Of a stretch of DNA of 10,905 bases, positions 6,982 through 10,905 are shown one piece after another. Within the stretch, counting starts at the first letter, position 1. Every line of letters begins with the position of its first letter. The notes under the pieces were generated by a model. That model made no database searches. It worked only from the letters and a program-made list of their open reading frames with translations, and was not told the DNA's origin. The position numbers were made by a program, and so were the translations under genes. The stretch comes from Candidatus Latescibacterota bacterium (lineage in GTDB: Bacteria > JAAXHH01 > JABIQT01): NCBI GenBank assembly GCA_018667995.1, contig JABIQT010000182.1, positions 1 through 10,905 of the forward strand, written 5' to 3'.

Positions 6982-7959
6982 ATGCGTATGAATTTTACCT
7001 GTAGAATCTGCGGAAGCACGGGCCTGTTTCCCATCCATTCCGTGCGTGAAATGATGTTCGGCACGCGGGAGACGTTCGACTATTTCGAATGCACCGCTTG
7101 TTCGTGCCTTCAGATTTCCGAGATACCGTCTGATCCGGGCACCAGCTATCCGGACGACTATTACGCATTCAGCCGGCCGCGACTGCCGTCCTTCCTCGGT
7201 CTGAGACGGGCGTTGAATCGTATAGGCATGGATCATGCCCTGGGCAATCGCACGCATGCTGGACGGGCGATCTGTCACCTGTACGGGGACCAAAGGCTAC
7301 CCTCGTGGCCTCTGCCGGCTCGGTTATCGTTGAAGGATCATATACTGGATGTGGGGTGCGGAAATAGAAAAAGGCTGTTGCAGTTGTACACGGCCGGTTT
7401 TGAACATCTCACAGGAATAGATCCCTACATCCCAGGGGATATATGCTATGCAGAGGGTGTTACAGTTCTTAAACGGTCACTCGACCAGGTCGCAGGTAGC
7501 TTCGACTGTATCGTGCTCCATCATTCCTTCGAACACATGCCCGATCCAAAGGACGTCCTGAAGCGGTTACACGGATTGCTTAGCCCCAATAGATTTCTCG
7601 TACTTCGCATACCCGTTTTCCCCTCGTATGCCTGGCGGACCTATGGAACCGACTGGATTCAGTTGGACGCGCCGCGTCACCTATTCCTCTATTCGCGGAA
7701 GAGTCTGGAGGTATTGGCCAACGCGACGGGATTCCGGATAGAGCAAGTGGTCTTTGATTCCATGGCTATGCAATTCCTTGGCAGTGCGCAATATAGGCGC
7801 GACATAGCGCATACCGATCCGGAGTCATATGTTCATGGATTTCGGAAGTCGATATTCACCAGAAGTGAGGTAGACAAGTATCGAGAACTGGCTTCCTCAT
7901 TGAATGCCCAGGGGGATGGTGATCAGGCTATTTTTTACTTGAGGAGAGAGGACGGTTGA
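6982..7959 (+). CDS. Class I SAM-dependent methyltransferase with N-terminal zinc ribbon
   Basis: 325 residues. The N-terminus carries two CxxC knuckles, C7/C10 and C37/C40, fitting a zinc ribbon. The Rossmann core follows: motif I ILDVGCGNRKRLL (121-133), the acidic loop GIDP (145-148), the motif HHSFEHMPDP (180-189), and DAPRHLFLYS (229-238). This combination is common in methyltransferases of polysaccharide and nucleotide-sugar gene clusters. Motif I is unusual: the third glycine of GxGxG is replaced by arginine (GCGNR), which may weaken SAM binding. ATG codons lie at 6982 and 6988; neither has a good ribosome site, so the start is provisional. The TylF-like gene follows after 39 bases on the same strand, suggesting an operon. 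Cytosolic; acceptor unknown. Confidence 0.85.
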   Translation: MRMNFTCRICGSTGLFPIHSVREMMFGTRETFDYFECTACSCLQISEIPSDPGTSYPDDYYAFSRPRLPSFLGLRRALNRIGMDHALGNRTHAGRAICHLYGDQRLPSWPLPARLSLKDHILDVGCGNRKRLLQLYTAGFEHLTGIDPYIPGDICYAEGVTVLKRSLDQVAGSFDCIVLHHSFEHMPDPKDVLKRLHGLLSPNRFLVLRIPVFPSYAWRTYGTDWIQLDAPRHLFLYSRKSLEVLANATGFRIEQVVFDSMAMQFLGSAQYRRDIAHTDPESYVHGFRKSIFTRSEVDKYRELASSLNAQGDGDQAIFYLRREDG

Positions 7960-7998
7960 AAAGCCTATGTCCTTATTACGAGCTATTGAGGTCCGTCT

Positions 7999-8769
7999 AT
8001 GATATTGCCCATGTGGTTGCATCGTTTCACAGGTAGGATACGATCGAGGGTCGCGCTCAAGAGAAGATGGTTATTTTCGAGCTACAAGGAGGACGGTTTA
8101 CAGACTATCCATGACAATTCATTCCTTGACGATCCTGCCTTCCGGCGTGCCTACAATCGTGGTGTCCAGGCTGCGTGTCATGACTACCAGTGGCATTGGC
8201 GTGTTCATATGGCCCTCTGGGTAGCGGCATCTGCCAGTAAACTGGAAGGGGATTTCGTAGAGTGTGGGGTAAATAAAGGATTTATGAGTAGCGCGGTAAT
8301 GGCGTATCTGGACTGGGACGAACTTGGCAAAACTTTCTTTTTGGTTGATACTTTTTCCGGCTTGTCGTTGACCGACGTTTCTGAACAGGAAATTAAGGAT
8401 GGCGCGCTCAAGCGCAACGCATGGTGGTTGAAGAATGGTTTCTATATTACGGGCGTAGAATCGGTCCGCGAGAACTTCTCAGAATGGCGTCAGGCTATCA
8501 TAGTAGAGGGCGCCGTTCCCGGTGTACTCGACCAGATCAGTGCAGAAAGTGTGGCCTTCCTCCATCTGGATATGAACAGTGCGCTCCCTGAACGGGCTGC
8601 CTTAGAATATCTGTGGCCTCGGCTTGTCTCTGGTGCATTCGTTCTTATGGACGACTATGGATTCAAGGGACATCAGGAACAGAAGAATAGCATGGACGAG
8701 TTTGCCCATGACCACCTGGTGAAGATAGCCAGCCTACCCACCGGTCAGGGACTGTTGATCAAACCGTGA
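7999..8769 (+). CDS. TylF/MycF-like O-methyltransferase family protein
   Basis: 256 residues, the typical length for the macrocin O-methyltransferase (TylF) family. These are metal-dependent SAM enzymes that methylate sugar hydroxyls in macrolides or in surface glycans. Visible features are motif I GDFVECGVNKGF (84-95), VDTFSGL (116-122), LHLDMNS (189-195) with the acidic D191, and VLMDDYGF (215-222), whose aspartates suit the metal site. GAGG lies seven bases ahead of the ATG. The gene follows another methyltransferase by 39 bases and faces a glycosyltransferase, so a role in decorating a glycan is likely (inference). No signal peptide; cytosolic. Confidence 0.87.
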   Translation: MILPMWLHRFTGRIRSRVALKRRWLFSSYKEDGLQTIHDNSFLDDPAFRRAYNRGVQAACHDYQWHWRVHMALWVAASASKLEGDFVECGVNKGFMSSAVMAYLDWDELGKTFFLVDTFSGLSLTDVSEQEIKDGALKRNAWWLKNGFYITGVESVRENFSEWRQAIIVEGAVPGVLDQISAESVAFLHLDMNSALPERAALEYLWPRLVSGAFVLMDDYGFKGHQEQKNSMDEFAHDHLVKIASLPTGQGLLIKP

Positions 8770-8781
8770 CCATTGCTGGGT

Positions 8782-9196
8782 CTAACCTTGAAGCGTCTTG
8801 AGGACGCTAGTCAAGTTGGTCTTGCAATAGCGCCAATACACGACACCGGCGATCGAAAGAAACAGAACGTAGGTAAGACGATCTCCATTGAAGCAGAAAG
8901 AGACCACCTTTCGGAAACCTGCCAGGAACAGATAAACGCTAGAGCTCACGTCATAATCGATCCCAGAATTCTGCCGAGGAACGTCCGTATCCTGATGCCG
9001 TCCCGTCGCTGCAGAAAGAACAAGCACACTAGTAACGGTACCAGCTTCACGGTTGCAGAAACAAATGCTAAGCGTCCGCTAATCCTCTCGATGGCGGATG
9101 CCGGGAGAGAATGATTGTATATGCCAGGGCAAGCACTGCACCCTCGCCCGCCCGCCCGCCCCAGATTAATCCCTCGCGTCTGGCCGTTCGACTCAT
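8782..9196 (-). pseudogene. Frameshifted remnant resembling the C-terminal part of a polysaccharide flippase
   Basis: No intact gene lies in this stretch, but the minus strand shows flippase-like hydrophobic segments spread over three frames in sensible order. The first frame gives EGAVLALAYTIILS (within 9068-9196). The second gives FVSATVKLVPLLVCLFFLQ and RRDGIRIRTFLGRILGSIM, ending at a TGA at 8946. The third gives VYLFLAGFRKVV and RLTYVLFLSIAGVVYWRYC, ending at a TAG at 8782. Alternating helices and short basic loops with a basic end resemble the last helices of Wzx/MVF-type oligosaccharide flippases. The final stop lies 12 bases from the end of the convergent TylF-like gene, as a real 3' end would. 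The N-terminal two thirds are absent. The identification rests on pattern alone; chance hydrophobic frames are possible. Confidence 0.38.
9145..9160. repeat. Short tandem repeat (CGCC)4
   Basis: Four perfect copies of CGCC, followed by two more Cs, within the putative flippase remnant. A four-base unit cannot change copy number without shifting a reading frame, so such tracts can cause slippage mutations or switching in coding DNA. Confidence 0.8.
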
Positions 9197-9209
9197 ACCA
9201 TGCTTCGGT

Positions 9210-10355
9210 TCACTCGTACCTTGCGAAGACGCTTCGCAGCGTCTGGCCTACCACTTTCCAGCTGTATTTCTCGAGACACCTTTGGCGCGCCTTCTGTCCA
9301 GCCTCAGTCGCTTCCTCCGGATGGGAGAGCACGTATTCAATGGTGTCAGAGAGGCGACCAGGATAGTCGGGCGGAATTACCCAGCCGCAGCCATGCAAGA
9401 TTTCAGGCAGATCGGAAACGGCAGTCGCGATCACCGGCTTTGCCATTGCCATAGCGTCGAACACCTTAGCTGGTGTTTGGCCCTGGGCCCAGGCGTGATC
9501 GCTCTGCGGAACGACTGCTATGTCGCTTATTGAAATCAACTCGGGCGTCTCGTCGATGCGCCACTCTCCCAGACCCAGAAATCGATCCCCCAACAATTCC
9601 GTACCGAGTTCCCTCAATTTGTCGCAGTAATCATCGTTTTCTGTCAAACCGGCTACCATAAGCATCACGTCTGTTCGATCGATTCGCCGTACTGCCTCGA
9701 TCAAGTGTTCTATGCCTTTGTACCTTCGAGGTGTGCCGTAGAACATGACGACGCGCATGTGCTCATCAATGTGATGTCCTCGCCTGATTTCGGCCCGATT
9801 GTATCGAACCGGATCCATCGTCACGGTATCCTTGCCATGGGGCACTAACGTTCCGCCATACTTCCTCTGCAGAAATGGATTCGAGACTGTGACCTGATCC
9901 GCGGATCGTATCAGTTTTTCGCATATCATGGCGTTCCAGTAGGAAAAATGATGATAGATCAGCAGGTGTCCCAACTGCGAGCGGACGTCACGAATTCGCG
10001 GGAGTCCATGCCCAAGCTGCCAGTCATCGATATCCAGGATGAGGGGTTTTCTGGTACGCCACCTGTGAAGGAGACCGACTCCAAGACTGGAAAGAATCGG
10101 TTTGCTGGCGTAAATGACGTCGCCCTCAATCATGTTGGAGATTTTCATAAGCTGATGGAAAGGCTTGAGGACTCCGTCTATGATGATACGCTTGAACGGG
10201 ATGGTCGTGTCCTGCGCTACAGGCGACCAGGTTTCTGATCGAAACTGGGGCCCCACGATCTCGACCTCATAGAATGGTTGCAGTGCCTTGGCCAACAGGT
10301 ACGAACGACCGAGACAATTGTTGGAGAGGTCCATGCACAGCAATGAGATTTTCAT
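9210..10355 (-). CDS. GT4-like glycosyltransferase (group 1)
   Basis: 381 residues, the standard length of a two-domain GT-B enzyme of family GT4, which adds a sugar from an activated donor to a lipid-linked or glycan acceptor at the inner face of the membrane. Features in order: N-terminal KISLLCMDLSNN with the acceptor-domain fold, DIDDWQLGHG (108-117), VTVSNPF, the linker VPHG (171-174), FYGTPRRYKGIEHLIEA (205-221), VMLMVAG, SISDIAVVPQ (275-284), and the donor-site loop TPAKVFDAMAMAKPVIAT (294-311). The usual EX7E pair is altered: D300 replaces the second glutamate and G292 occupies the first position. No good ribosome site precedes the ATG at 10355, so it may be translated from an upstream message or start elsewhere. 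The flippase remnant is directly downstream, suggesting a former glycan operon. Confidence 0.92.
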   Translation of the reverse strand: MKISLLCMDLSNNCLGRSYLLAKALQPFYEVEIVGPQFRSETWSPVAQDTTIPFKRIIIDGVLKPFHQLMKISNMIEGDVIYASKPILSSLGVGLLHRWRTRKPLILDIDDWQLGHGLPRIRDVRSQLGHLLIYHHFSYWNAMICEKLIRSADQVTVSNPFLQRKYGGTLVPHGKDTVTMDPVRYNRAEIRRGHHIDEHMRVVMFYGTPRRYKGIEHLIEAVRRIDRTDVMLMVAGLTENDDYCDKLRELGTELLGDRFLGLGEWRIDETPELISISDIAVVPQSDHAWAQGQTPAKVFDAMAMAKPVIATAVSDLPEILHGCGWVIPPDYPGRLSDTIEYVLSHPEEATEAGQKARQRCLEKYSWKVVGQTLRSVFARYE

Positions 10356-10905
10356 GAGAAGCGTCCGTTCGAGTTAATCATGTAGGTCTGCACAGTGTGT
10401 CCCAGATATGTTTCGCTTTAGCCTTGGTACGACTGGAATAAGGATGAAATTCCCGAATACACCCACGCCGGGAGGGCATGTACGGGCTCTCGATATCCCA
10501 GTATCGAGATAGACTGGACTCACGTTGGTGCAACAAGTTTCTCGCGCAAGGTGGATCCATATTTCCCATGTCCGCTTGTAGCAGTGGGCATGTCTCCTAT
10601 GGGCAAGGGCGGACATTGGGATAGCATCGTCCTATTCGACTGCGTACGTGAAAAAAAAGGACCTACACTTGAGAGCATAGGTCCTGCATTGACAGGATTG
10701 CCGGTTGTCTGGTTGCCAGTCAGTTCCACTACGTGTAGAAAACACATTCAACCTACTCGGCAACAGACATATTCGTGGTATTCAATAATCTGTTGGTCTG
10801 TGCAAATTAAGAAGAAGCGTGATGATCACTCGTCGCTTTCAGGTGTTCATGAAGGCGATGATATTACAATACACCAGCTGACCTGTGAGAGGCGCCAAAT
10901 GGCGC
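10356..10905. other. Right-hand intergenic region, possible decayed coding remnant
   Basis: 550 bases with no intact gene. On the minus strand, between about 10378 and 10590, a frame holds LSRYWDIESPYMPSRRG and then IREFHPYSS ending in HIWDTLC, which looks protein-like but has no start or ribosome site; a weak similarity to the end of asparagine synthases is not asserted. A strong terminator follows to the right (separate entry). Further right are a seven-base inverted repeat CAACAGA/TCTGTTG (10761-10767, 10789-10795) and, at the edge, GCGCCA-AA-TGGCGC (10892-10905). Confidence 0.4.
10651..10685 (-). terminator. Rho-independent terminator (minus strand)
   Basis: Read on the minus strand, a perfect eight-base stem AGGACCTA/TAGGTCCT (10685-10678 and 10665-10658) with a 12-base loop runs directly into a run of eight Ts (10658-10651). 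This is a textbook intrinsic terminator for transcription coming from the right. No gene on that strand ends next to it within the window, so the gene it serves lies to the right of the window or has decayed. Confidence 0.8.

Noticed and set aside
8773-9114. 113-codon plus-strand frame after the TylF-like gene
   Set aside because: No recognisable family, no ribosome site, hydrophilic and arginine/lysine-rich as expected for the antisense of a membrane-protein remnant.
1-10905. tRNA genes, CRISPR arrays, transposase genes or insertion-sequence ends
   Set aside because: None seen on either strand: no regularly spaced repeats, no cloverleaf-like blocks, no DDE or tyrosine recombinase motifs.

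Overview
The window (about half G+C by eye) looks like chromosomal DNA of a Gram-negative, probably proteobacterial or related environmental bacterium. The signs are a beta-class carbonic anhydrase beside a SulP anion transporter, a divergent NhaR-type LysR regulator, a DUF1499 protein, and surface-glycan genes. Gene starts mostly carry clear Shine-Dalgarno sequences, two of them with GTG starts. Coding density is low (roughly three quarters), with several 270-550 base gaps, at least one of which looks like a decayed gene. No tRNA, rRNA, CRISPR array or insertion sequence was seen. The species cannot be named from this sequence.

Left part (1-3244). A phytanoyl-CoA dioxygenase family protein runs off the left edge on the minus strand. 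Upstream of it, in the same direction, is an HpcH/HpaI-family class II aldolase with every known catalytic residue in place. The two may belong to one catabolic unit, but 491 bases lie between them. A small DUF1499 protein is divergent from the aldolase.

Centre (3245-6708). This is the most coherent unit. A SulP transporter resembling the BicA sodium/bicarbonate symporter is followed 32 bases later by a beta-carbonic anhydrase, both on the minus strand. A NhaR-type LysR regulator is divergent from them. The shared AT-rich control region holds a perfect LysR-type dyad (ATATG-N7-CATAT) just upstream of the transporter's best -35 hexamer. I infer a regulated bicarbonate uptake and interconversion module. 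In E. coli NhaR responds to sodium, and BicA-type SulP proteins are sodium-driven, so sodium- or pH-responsive control is an attractive hypothesis.

Right part (6709-10905). Two methyltransferase genes on the plus strand (one zinc-ribbon SAM methyltransferase and one TylF/MycF-like) converge on a minus-strand GT4 glycosyltransferase. Between them is a frameshifted remnant resembling the C-terminal part of a polysaccharide flippase. The set suggests a partly eroded locus for synthesis or decoration of a cell-surface glycan or glycosylated metabolite. A strong intrinsic terminator on the minus strand near 10.66 kb marks the end of a transcription unit that starts beyond the right edge.
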